Source of the DNA: Eisenbergiella sp963559585
GTDB lineage: Bacteria > Bacillota > Clostridia > Lachnospirales > Lachnospiraceae
NCBI GenBank assembly: GCA_963559585.1
Contig: CAUWLJ010000001.1
Coordinates: 1-64,000, forward strand
DNA length: 64,000 nucleotides
Direction of reading: 5' to 3'
The position numbers and the translations under genes are program-made. This document shows positions 48,217-57,084 of the stretch, piece after piece. The notes under the pieces were generated by a model. It was not told the origin of the DNA and did not search any database. It worked only from the letters and a program-made list of their open reading frames with translations. Numbering within the stretch: the stretch's first letter is position 1; every line of letters begins with the position of its first letter.

Positions 48217-50235
48217 TTAATTTTGCTGCTGTTCACTGGCAGGCCGGTAAGCAGCAGCTTCCTTTTCAACCGTTCTTACGCCATGGCACACCGGCTGAAC
48301 CGTGCGCTCCACCAGGATATGGAACACATCAATCCCGCCCACCTCCTTCACTGCGTTCATCAGAAAGCCCCTTCGTCCTCCCCCTGTTCCGGTGAAGGCG
48401 TCAAGCCCTTCCATGATTACGTCCTTCCCAGGCGTCTCATCCCAGCAGGCTTCTATCCGGTCCTTTTGAAAATGAAGCTTTACCCTGCGCCTGCAGGCCT
48501 CCTCCAGAAAGGCAAAATCCAGCTTCAGCACCAGTCTTGCATCCTCATCCTCCGCAAGCTCTCCCTTCACTCCCAGAAGGTAAGGCTCCCCATGAAAGGA
48601 TACCCAGGTGCGTGCCGCCTGGTCAAAGCCAATCTCTATGCGGCTTTCCTCCTCCCCCTCCTGAAGGAGCAGAAACAGTCTGTTTCCCTGAACCTCAAAG
48701 CCCATGCTGCCGATTCCGTCCGTATAGTTGTTGTGCATCACCTGCATCATAAGAGGCATAAGGCCCACATGCTTCTCTGCCATATCGTAATGCCTTCCGT
48801 CCAGAAAGCGGAGGCACTCCTTCATGGACAAGCCGCGGCGGGCACGCCCCGGGCCGGCGGCGGGAAGCCCCCGGCTCCTTCCGGCGGACAGGGCGCTGCC
48901 AGGGCCGGGCAGGAAGGCTCTCTTTCCTCTGTTCCCGGAAAGCCCCATATTCCTTTCCTGCTCCAGAGCGCGGGTTCTCCAGCCCCCGGAACGGATCAGG
49001 GGAGCCTGCACCCCTCCTCCCTCCATTTCTTTGATGGTGTGCGTCAGAAGGGCATAGGCGGCCGGATCCTGCGCCAGCGTCCGGGGAGGCTCAAAACCGG
49101 TTTCAAAATATTTTTTTACCACCTTCATCAGCGCACAGTTCTGGAACAGGTCATGGCTTCCCGCATTGGTCACCACCACCAGATCCAGATCCGGGTAAGC
49201 CACCACGTTCTGGCCCAGCATTCCGTTGTAATTAAACGCCCCTTCCCGAAATCCCATCCACATCTGATACCCGTATCCGTGGGTGCTCATGGAGCCAGGC
49301 GTCTGCACCTGCTCCGTACAGGACGCCTTCACCCAATCCCCGTCCACGAGCTGCCTTCCTTCCCAGCTTCCGCCGTTCAGATACAAAATCCCCAGCCTGG
49401 CTGCATCCTCAGGCCGCAAAAACAGCCCCCATCCTCCTTTGGTGATGCCCATGGGACAGCTTTCCCAGAACACCTGCGTGATACCCAGCGGCTCCCACAG
49501 TCTGGGACGCAGGTATTCCATCATGCTCTCCCCCGTCACCTCCGTCACGATGGCGGAAAGCATGTAGCTGTTCATGCTGTTGTATTCAAAATCCTTTCCC
49601 GGAGTTCCCGTAAGCCCCGCGTCCAGAAAGCCTCTCACCCAGTCGTTTCCAGACAGGATGCCCGTCTCGTTAAAATCCACACAGCTGGTCATGGTGAGCA
49701 GATGCTCCACCGTCACCTCCTTCTGCCGGATCGCGTGGATCAGACCTGCTTTTTTCCTGAAAAAATCACTTACCCTGTCGGCAGGCCGCAGCTTCCCTTC
49801 CCTTACCAGCATCCCCACCGCCATCCCTGTCACACTCTTGCACAGGGAATAGCTGGCATGCCACAGCCCGGCAGGATAGGGCGCAAACCCGCACTCGCAG
49901 ATCACCTTTCCATGCCTGGCCACCAATATCTGATGAATATCCGTCCCCTCCTGCGCCGCCATTTCCCCAAGGAAGGCTGCCAGGTGGGCAGATGAAATCC
50001 CCTGGCTCTCCGGCACGGCGCGGGGAAGCGGTTCAGCCTGCGGCTGTCCCATATCCCGTGGCAGCTCCATATCCTGCGGCAGCCCCATACTCCGGACCAG
50101 GCCCATATCCTGCGCCGGTCCTGCACAGTGGAAGAAAGGCTTCTGGGGCTGAAAATCCACCCTTCCAATATTGCCCGTTTTCCCGGCAATCAGATTCCAC
50201 ATCAGCTCTGCAACAGCGATCTCTGTTCTGGCCAT
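48217..50235 (-). CDS. Serine hydrolase, class C beta-lactamase fold, with repeat-rich insertions
   Basis: 672 aa, with no signal peptide. The catalytic SxxK motif is SLCK in WHASYSLCKSVTGMAVGMLV (about residue 128), and YNSMNSYMLS supplies the second (YxN-type) motif. This places it with penicillin-binding-protein-like esterases and beta-lactamases of class C fold. A tandem GLPQDM/ELPRDM/GQPQ repeat at about residues 42-64 reflects an 18-base DNA repeat. A Gly/Arg/Pro-rich insert at about 425-475 separates the hydrolase from a C-terminal beta-rich domain of about 190 residues. The function may be peptide or ester hydrolysis in the cytoplasm. It lies 18 bases after pgeF. Confidence 0.88.
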   Translation of the reverse strand: MARTEIAVAELMWNLIAGKTGNIGRVDFQPQKPFFHCAGPAQDMGLVRSMGLPQDMELPRDMGQPQAEPLPRAVPESQGISSAHLAAFLGEMAAQEGTDIHQILVARHGKVICECGFAPYPAGLWHASYSLCKSVTGMAVGMLVREGKLRPADRVSDFFRKKAGLIHAIRQKEVTVEHLLTMTSCVDFNETGILSGNDWVRGFLDAGLTGTPGKDFEYNSMNSYMLSAIVTEVTGESMMEYLRPRLWEPLGITQVFWESCPMGITKGGWGLFLRPEDAARLGILYLNGGSWEGRQLVDGDWVKASCTEQVQTPGSMSTHGYGYQMWMGFREGAFNYNGMLGQNVVAYPDLDLVVVTNAGSHDLFQNCALMKVVKKYFETGFEPPRTLAQDPAAYALLTHTIKEMEGGGVQAPLIRSGGWRTRALEQERNMGLSGNRGKRAFLPGPGSALSAGRSRGLPAAGPGRARRGLSMKECLRFLDGRHYDMAEKHVGLMPLMMQVMHNNYTDGIGSMGFEVQGNRLFLLLQEGEEESRIEIGFDQAARTWVSFHGEPYLLGVKGELAEDEDARLVLKLDFAFLEEACRRRVKLHFQKDRIEACWDETPGKDVIMEGLDAFTGTGGGRRGFLMNAVKEVGGIDVFHILVERTVQPVCHGVRTVEKEAAAYRPASEQQQN

Positions 50236-50253
50236 GTCTCTCCCTTCCGCCGC

Positions 50254-51174
50254 CTATGGAAGCAGCTTCACAAACATTCCCAGGTTACCCCGTCTTCCCC
50301 CGCTGGCACGGTGGGAAAAGAGCAGCTCCGGGTTGCAGCAGGTACACACATCCGTCACACTGATATGCTCCGGCCGGATGCCTGCCCACAGGCAGACCGC
50401 CTCGTTTGCCCGCCACAGATCCAGCTGGTACTTTCCTCCCCCTTTTGCCTCCAGCACATCCTCTGCCCTCACGGGAACCCTGTCCATTCCCGGCCTGTCA
50501 AACAGGGCGTAAAAGGCGTCGGCCACATCCTCGCTCACCTCATAACAGTCTTTGCAGATGGAGGCTCCTATCCCCGCCAGGATATTCTCCGGCCTGCACC
50601 CGAACGCCTCCTGCATGGCGCGCACCGTCACCGCTCCCATACCGCCTGCCGTTCCCCTCCAGCCGGAATGGGACAGCCCCACCGCCCGCCTGACCGGATC
50701 CACGAACAAAAGAGGGACGCAGTCCGCATAGAACGTGGAAAGCACAATGCCCGGCTCATCCGTAATCAGCCCGTCTACATCCTGATAATCCCTGGGGCGC
50801 ACTATCCCCTTCCCCCGGTCTGCCGCCGTCACCCTCCTTACATTGACGGTATGGGTCTGATCCGAAAAAACGAAATCCTGCACGCTGCAGTCCAGAAGCG
50901 CGGCGATCCTGCGGAAGTTTTCCTCCACATTCTCTCTGCGGTCCCCTCTGGAAAAGCTCAGGTTCATGGTTCCCAGTTCTCCCTCGCTCACTCCTCCCAG
51001 GCGGGTGCTCATCAGATGCCGCACCACCCCCGTTTTCTCTATCTCCGGAAAAGTCAGCCAGGCCGCCTCCCCTTTTTCCCTCCAGCTCATGCCAGGCACG
51101 ATCCCGGCTCCGGGTGTTCTCTTTCTGATCAGCTTTCCTTCCAGTTCCAATCCGTCTCCGTCCTTTCTTTTCAT
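50254..51174 (-). CDS. pgeF: Polyphenol oxidase / purine nucleoside phosphorylase family (YlmD, PgeF, LACC1)
   Basis: 306-aa zinc-dependent multicopper-oxidase-fold protein. Members act on purine nucleosides or repair peptidoglycan precursors (YfiH/PgeF); which applies here is unknown. Diagnostic residues: HTVNVRRV, DCVPLLFVDP with its cysteine, the histidine in GLSHSGWRGTAGG, and GIGASICKDCYEV. The frame shares four bases with the upstream yraN gene (ATGA overlap), implying coupling. About 25 extra residues at the N-terminus compared with most homologues. Confidence 0.92.
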   Translation of the reverse strand: MKRKDGDGLELEGKLIRKRTPGAGIVPGMSWREKGEAAWLTFPEIEKTGVVRHLMSTRLGGVSEGELGTMNLSFSRGDRRENVEENFRRIAALLDCSVQDFVFSDQTHTVNVRRVTAADRGKGIVRPRDYQDVDGLITDEPGIVLSTFYADCVPLLFVDPVRRAVGLSHSGWRGTAGGMGAVTVRAMQEAFGCRPENILAGIGASICKDCYEVSEDVADAFYALFDRPGMDRVPVRAEDVLEAKGGGKYQLDLWRANEAVCLWAGIRPEHISVTDVCTCCNPELLFSHRASGGRRGNLGMFVKLLP

Positions 51175-51527
51175 TGACCAATATAGTCAAAAGCATTCTG
51201 ATACCAGTCCACGCTTTCACCGCATATGGCAACCACGTCAAACCGCACCGGAATGCTTTCCCCAAGACTTCTCTTATACAAAAAATACTTTGCCGCACGG
51301 CAGAGCTTCCTCTGCTTGGGTACATTCACGGCCTGAGCGGGAAGTCCGGCAGAGCCGCTCCTGCGGTATTTCACCTCGAAAAATACCAGATATTCCCCAT
51401 GTTGACCGATCAGGTCAATCTCTCCCTGCCTGCACCTGAAATTGCGCTCCAAAATCCGCACGCCCCTTCTCTCCAGAAAAAGAGCGGCCGCCTCCTCATA
51501 GGATTCCCCAATCTGTCTCTTATTCAC
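51171..51527 (-). CDS. YraN-family (UPF0102) endonuclease-like protein
   Basis: 118 aa with the nuclease-like fold seen in Holliday-junction and restriction enzymes. Conserved features: GESYEEAAALFLERRGVRIL, then GEIDLIGQHGEYLVFFEVKYR, with the E-D-E-K residues typical of the active site, and a C-terminal RFDVVAI. The cellular role of the family is not settled. It follows rnhB by 41 bases, a conserved neighbour in Firmicutes. Confidence 0.92.
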   Translation of the reverse strand: MNKRQIGESYEEAAALFLERRGVRILERNFRCRQGEIDLIGQHGEYLVFFEVKYRRSGSAGLPAQAVNVPKQRKLCRAAKYFLYKRSLGESIPVRFDVVAICGESVDWYQNAFDYIGQ

Positions 51528-51568
51528 TGCTTCCCCCGTTTTTTTCAGACGAATTTCCCATTCCTTTT

Positions 51569-52342
51569 TCAGATAAAATGCCCGATAAAGGTTCTTCTGT
51601 GGATGGGAGAAGGGCCATACTTCTTCAAGGCTTCGATATGTGCGGCGGCGCCGTAGCCCTTGTTGGAGGCAAAGCCATATTCCGGGAAAACTTTGTCATA
51701 CTCCTCCATCAGCCTGTCCCTCGTCACCTTTGCCACAATACTGGCCGCGGCGATGGAGGCGCTTTTGGCATCCCCCTTGATGATGGGCGTCTGGTGCATG
51801 GAAAAGAGGGGAATGGTCACCGCATCGTTGAGAAGGAGATCCGGCTCCACAGAAAGCCCCACCACCGCCTCCCGCATGGCCTCATAGGTGGCCTGCAGGA
51901 TGTTGATCTCGTCGATCCTCTCCGGGGAGGCATAGCCGATCCCCACGTCCGCCTCCTGCATGATAACCTCATACAGCTCCTCCCGTTTTTTGGGAGTAAG
52001 CTGCTTGGAATCATTGAGATACAAAATGCGGCAGTCCCGGGGCAGGATCACGGCTCCGGCCACCACAGGCCCTGCCAGCGGCCCGCGGCCTGCCTCGTCA
52101 ATGCCGCAGATCCGGGCATACCCTTTGGCGCCGTACTTCTTCTCAAACTGCAGCATACTCTCGGTACGCTTCCTTTCCGTCTCCAGGCCGTCCAGATACC
52201 TGGCCGCCCTGGCCGCCTGTGCGCGCACGCTGCTCCTCTCATCCTCTCCGTACAGCCGGATCAGCTCCCGAAGCCGCTCCTCACATGCCGGATCCTCCCT
52301 CCGGTTCTCCTCAAATTCCCGTCTGATCTCCTGCGCCGTCAT
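51569..52342 (-). CDS. rnhB: Ribonuclease HII
   Basis: Removes RNA from RNA-DNA hybrids and single ribonucleotides; 257 aa from the ATG at 52342 (MTAQEIRREFEENR), seven bases after GGAG. A TTG at 52390 with AGGAA upstream could add 16 residues. The N-terminal 85 residues are a helical extension common in this order. The core has CGIDEAGRGPLAGPVVAGAV with two catalytic acids, the third acid in LLNDAVTIPLF, and GDAKSASIAAASIVAKVTRD. It lies in a cluster with signal peptidase and rbgA genes. Confidence 0.95.
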   Translation of the reverse strand: MTAQEIRREFEENRREDPACEERLRELIRLYGEDERSSVRAQAARAARYLDGLETERKRTESMLQFEKKYGAKGYARICGIDEAGRGPLAGPVVAGAVILPRDCRILYLNDSKQLTPKKREELYEVIMQEADVGIGYASPERIDEINILQATYEAMREAVVGLSVEPDLLLNDAVTIPLFSMHQTPIIKGDAKSASIAAASIVAKVTRDRLMEEYDKVFPEYGFASNKGYGAAAHIEALKKYGPSPIHRRTFIGHFI

Positions 52343-52452
52343 CCCTTCTCTCCTTCTGCCCTTTTTCTCTCCCTCTTCTTCGTTTTCCAATACTGCCGTT
52401 CCTGCCTGCCGGCGGACGGCAGGATCCGCGGGTCTATTGATCTATCCGCGGC

Positions 52453-52992
52453 CTATTGGTGCTTCAGCAGGCCGACCTTATCCAGAGGCCAGATCCGCAC
52501 CCAGGCCTTGCCCACAATATTTTTCCTCCTGATATTGCCCACGCTGGGATCCCTGCTGTCAGAGCTGTTGTTCCTGTTGTCGCCCAGCACAAAATACTCG
52601 TCCTCCCCCAGCGTGACCGGCTCTGAGGCCAGCCCGGGAAAGACAATAGGCTCCATTCCGTAATCCTCCTCCAGGATCCTGCCATCAATATAAATATTCC
52701 CCGCCGCATCGATCTGAACCGTCTCGCCCGGCAGACCGATGATCCGTTTCACATAGTAGGTTTTTTCCTGATACTGAAACGGGAAAACAATGATGTCGAA
52801 CCGCTTCGGATCCGAAAAACGATAGGAAAGCTTGTCCAGAATCAGCTGATCCTCATGATGCAGGGTAGGCTCCATAGAGCTTCCGCTCACCGACGTCCTC
52901 TGTCCCACAAAGGTGATCAGCAGCCAGGTTCCGGCAAGCACCACCAGAATGTACAGAATCGTACTGAAAATCTCTTTTATCACATTTTTCAT
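52453..52992 (-). CDS. lepB: Signal peptidase I (first copy)
   Basis: Membrane serine protease that cleaves signal peptides from exported proteins; 179 aa. One N-terminal helix (about 8-29), catalytic Ser39 in SGSSMEPTL, catalytic Lys82 in YYVKRIIGLPGE, and the C-terminal box EYFVLGDNRNNSSDSRDPSVG. It lies between rbgA and rnhB. A second copy (53990-54571) sits on the other side of rbgA. The two proteins differ along their whole lengths, so they are old paralogues, perhaps with different substrate ranges. Confidence 0.95.
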   Translation of the reverse strand: MKNVIKEIFSTILYILVVLAGTWLLITFVGQRTSVSGSSMEPTLHHEDQLILDKLSYRFSDPKRFDIIVFPFQYQEKTYYVKRIIGLPGETVQIDAAGNIYIDGRILEEDYGMEPIVFPGLASEPVTLGEDEYFVLGDNRNNSSDSRDPSVGNIRRKNIVGKAWVRIWPLDKVGLLKHQ

Positions 52993-53097
52993 TTTCCGAA
53001 GCCTCTTTTCTTTTCACTTTTCTAAAAGCCTAAGCTTTATCGGCTCAGCCCATGTATTCCCTTTATCTCAGGAGCCGTTTCAAACGGGCGTCCACAT

Positions 53098-53937
53098 TCA
53101 GGCACGTTCCAGACTGATCCGCCCCAGCCTCCCGCTTCTGAAATCCTCCATCAGAAGCGCTGCGGCCCGGTCTATATCCATCCCGCCGCCCTTCCTGAAG
53201 CACCCTCGCCTTTTTGCCACAGCCTCCAGCACCCCGGAGACCGTCTCCTGCCCCGCGCAGCCGTAGCGCTCCTGCAGGCAGGCCGGATAATACTCCTTCA
53301 GATATGCAGCCAGATCTGCCGCCAGCTCCTGTACCACCAGGATCTGATCGTTCATGGAGCCGATGAAGGCAAGGCGCATTCCCACCTGCTGATCCTCAAA
53401 TTTGGGCCACAGGATCCCGGGGGTATCCAGAAGCTCCAGCCCCTTATTCAGCCTGATCCACTGCTTCCCCTTCGTCACGCCCGGCTTGTTTCCGGTCTTG
53501 GTGCAGGCCCTTCCCGCAAAGGAATTGATGAAGGTGGATTTTCCCACGTTGGGGATCCCCGCCACCATGGCGCGCACCGGACGGTTCAGGATTCCGCGCT
53601 TCCGATCCCTCTCAATTTTCTCCCTGCATACCTCCTGCACCGCACCCTGGATCGCCCTCATTCCCTGTCCGGTCTGAGCATTGATCTCCAGCGCACGGAT
53701 CCCGTGCTCCTCAAACCAGGCCGTCCACTCCCTGTTGCAGACCGGATCCGCCAGATCCGACTTGTTCAGAAGAACCAGCCTGGCCTTATTTTTTCCCATC
53801 TCGTCTATATCAGGATTCCTGCTTCCCAGAGGAACCCTGGCGTCCACAAGCTCGATGATCAGATCAATGAGCTTGAGATCCTCCTGCATGGCACGCCGTG
53901 CCTTGGTCATGTGACCGGGATACCATTGATAATTCAT
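53098..53937 (-). CDS. rbgA: Ribosome biogenesis GTPase RbgA (YlqF)
   Basis: Circularly permuted GTPase needed for late 50S assembly; 279 aa from the ATG at 53937 (MNYQWYPGHMTKARRAM), six bases after GGAG. Motif order is permuted as expected: G4 first (LLNKSDLAD), then G1 (GIPNVGKSTFIN), then G3 (LLDTPGILWP). The C-terminal helical domain contacts rRNA in known homologues. The reading frame extends two more ATGs upstream with no separate site. It sits between two lepB genes. Confidence 0.96.
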   Translation of the reverse strand: MNYQWYPGHMTKARRAMQEDLKLIDLIIELVDARVPLGSRNPDIDEMGKNKARLVLLNKSDLADPVCNREWTAWFEEHGIRALEINAQTGQGMRAIQGAVQEVCREKIERDRKRGILNRPVRAMVAGIPNVGKSTFINSFAGRACTKTGNKPGVTKGKQWIRLNKGLELLDTPGILWPKFEDQQVGMRLAFIGSMNDQILVVQELAADLAAYLKEYYPACLQERYGCAGQETVSGVLEAVAKRRGCFRKGGGMDIDRAAALLMEDFRSGRLGRISLERA

Positions 53938-53989
53938 AATAATCTCCATTTCCAAGCGTAAGCGGCGGGGGCCGGCCTTTCCCTGTTTT

Positions 53990-54571
53990 CTATCGGATCA
54001 GCCCCATATCATGAGAGCCTGACGGCAGACGGAACCAGGCCTCTCCTACGATATGCTCCCCCGATACCGGGCCGATATTCCCGGATCTGCTGTCCTCACT
54101 GCTGTTACAGTTGTCCCCCATCACAAAATACTCATCCTCCCCCAGCCTGATCCCATTCTCCGCAATTCCCGCCTCCGAAATCAGATCGTAGGTATCCTCT
54201 CCCACCAGCTCTCCGTTCACGTACAGATGCCCGTCCCGGATCAGGACAGTATCCCCCGGACAGCCCACCACCCGCTTCACATAATAATGGGCGTTGGGAT
54301 TTCCGTTCGGCAGAAAAACCACCACATCCCCTGCCCTGGGTCTGCCAAGCTTGTAGGCAAAACGGTTGATCAGCACACTCTGTCCATTATAAACCGCAGG
54401 CTGCATGGACTCTCCCACCACAGCCGTCCTCGTCCCCACAAAATAAACCAGGGCCACTGCCAGAAAGACCGCAATCGCACATCCTGCCAGAACCTGCATC
54501 ACCTCTGACAGAACAGCCGCATTTATTTTTTTCCTTCTCCGGTAAAAGCTCAGCCCTTTTGTTCTTCTCAC
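53990..54571 (-). CDS. lepB: Signal peptidase I (second copy)
   Basis: 193-aa paralogue of the protein encoded at 52453-52992. A basic N-terminus is followed by one helix (about 26-45). Catalytic Ser55 lies in VVGESMQPAV, catalytic Lys99 in YYVKRVVGCPGD, and the C-terminal box reads EYFVMGDNCNSSEDSRSGNIG. Ends with a basic, Gly/Ser-rich tail. It heads the lepB-rbgA-lepB-rnhB-yraN-pgeF run. In related genomes such a run commonly begins with rplS; here rplS is 9 kb away, across a sugar-transport locus. Confidence 0.95.
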   Translation of the reverse strand: MRRTKGLSFYRRRKKINAAVLSEVMQVLAGCAIAVFLAVALVYFVGTRTAVVGESMQPAVYNGQSVLINRFAYKLGRPRAGDVVVFLPNGNPNAHYYVKRVVGCPGDTVLIRDGHLYVNGELVGEDTYDLISEAGIAENGIRLGEDEYFVMGDNCNSSEDSRSGNIGPVSGEHIVGEAWFRLPSGSHDMGLIR

Positions 54572-54745
54572 TTTTCTCTCCTGTATGTTAAGCCGTGTTT
54601 CATTCTAACACAAAACGGAAGGGCGTTTCAATTCTTTTCACAAAGTATTAATAATTCCCGGCAGCTGCCGGCTGCTTTTCACTGTATAAGAGGTGATTCC
54701 AGGAGGGCCGTCAAAGCAGGCCTGCGTGTTCTGACCGCAGATATC

Positions 54746-54791
54746 AAAAAGGGGGCCTCCAGTCCGATCAGACCCTGGGAACCCCTTTTTT
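54746..54791. terminator. Terminator after the Rbs-type operon
   Basis: A GGGG-CCTCCAG stem (about 54752-54762) pairs with CTGG-GAACCCC (about 54775-54785) with inner mismatches, flanked by A-runs on the left and T-runs on the right. It can end the minus-strand operon whose last gene stops at 54854. Confidence 0.75.
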
Positions 54792-54853
54792 ACAACTACC
54801 TTCTCTATTCAGTTCTTATACTTGCCAAGTCTGCTCCGCTGCATTTCCCAATA

Positions 54854-56008
54854 TTAATCATACAGGTTGGGAGCGATGTCAGGATCTTCCATATTCTCTG
54901 CCGTATACCACTGTGCGCCGGTATCCACATCGGACACTGCCTCTCCCTTTGCCGCCTTTACACACAGCTCAACGGTTTTGTAACCGATCTGCAGGGGATC
55001 CTGTGTAACTGCACCTGCAAGCCTGCCTTCCTTTACAGCTTCCTTAATCTGAGCTCCAGAGTCAAATGCAACGCCTACAACATCCTTGCCAAGCCTGCCG
55101 ATATTGGCATCGCCATTAAGCAGGCCTTCGCCGGAGAACTGATTGGAGCCGTAGATGCAGATGGTATCCTTCTTATTTAACAGGTTCTGCGCATCGATTG
55201 AGGACAGGGCCGCGTCAACGGAGGCCGGAACCACCACTTCAATGATAACGTCTGCGCCGTCTGTCTTGTTCGCCCATTTATCATGGCCTTCCACAGAAAC
55301 GGTCTTGCCGTCTGCCTCAATCAGGGCCTTTATCTTATCCACAAAACCGGAGCCCCGGTTTGTGATGGATTCTGAGGTTGCATCCTGATTCATCACTCCG
55401 ATACGAACAGGCTCTGATGCACCTGCAATGGTTTCCTTGATCAGCGCATAGGTTTCTTCGCCTGCCAGCTCTCCTGCCGCATAGTTGTCGGTGGAGGCGT
55501 TTGCAACGATTGCGCCTTCGGGAGCGCCGGGAACTCCTGAGTCAAATCCTACGATAGGAATTCCCTTGGACTGAGCGGTTTTGATACTGTCCATACAGGA
55601 CTGCGTATCAAGTGCCGCCAGACCGATTGCAGGAGGATTGTTGTTGATCGCGTTGTTCAACATCTGAACCTGCTGTGCAAAATCAGATTCTGTGTTGGGG
55701 CCCTGGAAATCGATTTCCACACCATATTCTTCTGCCGCAGTCTCTGCGCCCTGCAGGACGGCCTGCCAGAACTGATGCTGGAATCCCTTGGATACCAGAT
55801 AGATTTTGCCGATTTCCGCCGTTCCTGCCGCTTCGCTCTCTGCCGGAGCCTGACTTTCTGCCGGAGCCTCAGCCGCGGCCTCCTTGGACGGCTCTGCCGG
55901 AGCGGACTCTGGTGTGCTGGCCGGAGCCTCAGCCTTACCGCACGCAGAAAGCATCGCTGCCATGAAAGCTGCTGTTGTCAGAACACGAACAAGTTTTTTC
56001 TTCATCAT
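54854..56008 (-). CDS. CUT2 sugar-binding lipoprotein (RbsB type)
   Basis: Substrate-binding component of a ribose/galactose-type ABC importer; 384 aa. Signal peptide with lipobox LSAC (cysteine at about residue 23), followed by an Ala/Pro/Glu-rich linker to about 66. The mature domain has the periplasmic-binding-protein type 1 fold: KIYLVSKGFQHQFWQAVLQGA, NNNPPAIGLAALDT, VGFDSGVPGAPEGAIVANAS and GIMNQDA-like GVMNQDATSESI. The start at 56008 has GGAGG seven bases before. It is the last gene of the operon (ATPase, permease, binding protein) and is expected to be made in excess. The sugar specificity is not evident. Confidence 0.93.
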   Translation of the reverse strand: MMKKKLVRVLTTAAFMAAMLSACGKAEAPASTPESAPAEPSKEAAAEAPAESQAPAESEAAGTAEIGKIYLVSKGFQHQFWQAVLQGAETAAEEYGVEIDFQGPNTESDFAQQVQMLNNAINNNPPAIGLAALDTQSCMDSIKTAQSKGIPIVGFDSGVPGAPEGAIVANASTDNYAAGELAGEETYALIKETIAGASEPVRIGVMNQDATSESITNRGSGFVDKIKALIEADGKTVSVEGHDKWANKTDGADVIIEVVVPASVDAALSSIDAQNLLNKKDTICIYGSNQFSGEGLLNGDANIGRLGKDVVGVAFDSGAQIKEAVKEGRLAGAVTQDPLQIGYKTVELCVKAAKGEAVSDVDTGAQWYTAENMEDPDIAPNLYD

Positions 56009-56055
56009 TTTTGTTCCTCCCTTTCGGTTGATATAGTATAAAGGATTCGTTTTCC

Positions 56056-57066
56056 TTATACTTTCTTTTTCTTGCTGCGATTCATAACATCTACAAACAC
56101 TGCAAACACCAATACGATACCCGTTGCAATCTGCTGATAATGGGTCTGCAGTCCAATAAACGGAAGTCCTGTCTTCAGCACTGACATAATGAATACGCCC
56201 AGAAGCGTACCGGAAATGGTTCCGAAGCCGCCGCTCATGGAAGTACCGCCGATCACGACTCCTGCGATAGCATCCAGTTCCATACCGCCGCCTCCGCCGG
56301 GCAGTACCGTTGAGTAGATAGCCGCATAGGCAAGGCCTGCCAGTCCCGCCAGGGTACCGCTGATGATGTAAGCCAGTGTTCTGTATTTTGCCACATTTAC
56401 ACCGGAAAGGCGGGTAGCTTCATAGTTGCTTCCCAGAGAGACGATATAGCGACCCGGCCTTGTTTTATTCAGAACGACTGCTGCCAGTACCGCCACCGCT
56501 ATCAGGAGGATAAAACCGGTAGGAATGATCATATCTCCTGCATTTACCTTAAAAATCTTTCTGAACCAGCCGTTGGGATCGCCTGTCTGAGGCCATGTCA
56601 CGCTCTGTGCCTTTGTGAAAACGGAACCGATACCTTTTGAAAGCATCATGGTGCCCAGAGTTGCAATAAAGGGCGGCAGCTTCATATAAGATACCATAAG
56701 GCCGTTCATGGTTCCGAAAACCGCACCGATCAAAATACATACGAGCAGTGCTGCCGCAACGGGCACATTATATTTGGTAATCAGCGCACCGGACATCAGC
56801 GCCGAACACATCATTACCGTGCCGATTGACAGGTCTATCCCGTCAGAGGTAATCGCAAAGGTAACGCCGATTGCCATCAGACCTATGTAATAAGAGGCCT
56901 CAAAAATATTGATCAGAGTAGAGGCGCTCCAGAAGGAGCGGTTAATCAGACCAAATACGATGTACAGAATCACCAGCGCAAGGAATGCTATCAGCTTCTG
57001 GGTTCCGATCGCTTTGATAAAAGAATTATCCTTTTTCTTTTCCACTTTCTTTTCTGTATTTGCCAC
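56056..57066 (-). CDS. CUT2 sugar ABC permease (RbsC type)
   Basis: 336-aa membrane channel with eight to ten hydrophobic segments. Motifs usual for RbsC-type proteins: TSDGIDLSIGTVMMCSALMSG, GLMVSYMKLPPFIATLGTMM, GSNYEATRLSGVNVAKYRTLAYIISG and GGTSMSGGFGTISGTLLGVFIM. A single permease gene suggests a homodimeric channel. It is 18 bases from the ATPase gene and 48 from the binding protein. The charged N-terminus (KKVEKKKDNSF) is unusual but unremarkable. Confidence 0.94.
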   Translation of the reverse strand: MANTEKKVEKKKDNSFIKAIGTQKLIAFLALVILYIVFGLINRSFWSASTLINIFEASYYIGLMAIGVTFAITSDGIDLSIGTVMMCSALMSGALITKYNVPVAAALLVCILIGAVFGTMNGLMVSYMKLPPFIATLGTMMLSKGIGSVFTKAQSVTWPQTGDPNGWFRKIFKVNAGDMIIPTGFILLIAVAVLAAVVLNKTRPGRYIVSLGSNYEATRLSGVNVAKYRTLAYIISGTLAGLAGLAYAAIYSTVLPGGGGGMELDAIAGVVIGGTSMSGGFGTISGTLLGVFIMSVLKTGLPFIGLQTHYQQIATGIVLVFAVFVDVMNRSKKKKV

Positions 57067-57084
57067 TTTTCCTACCTCCCTGTA

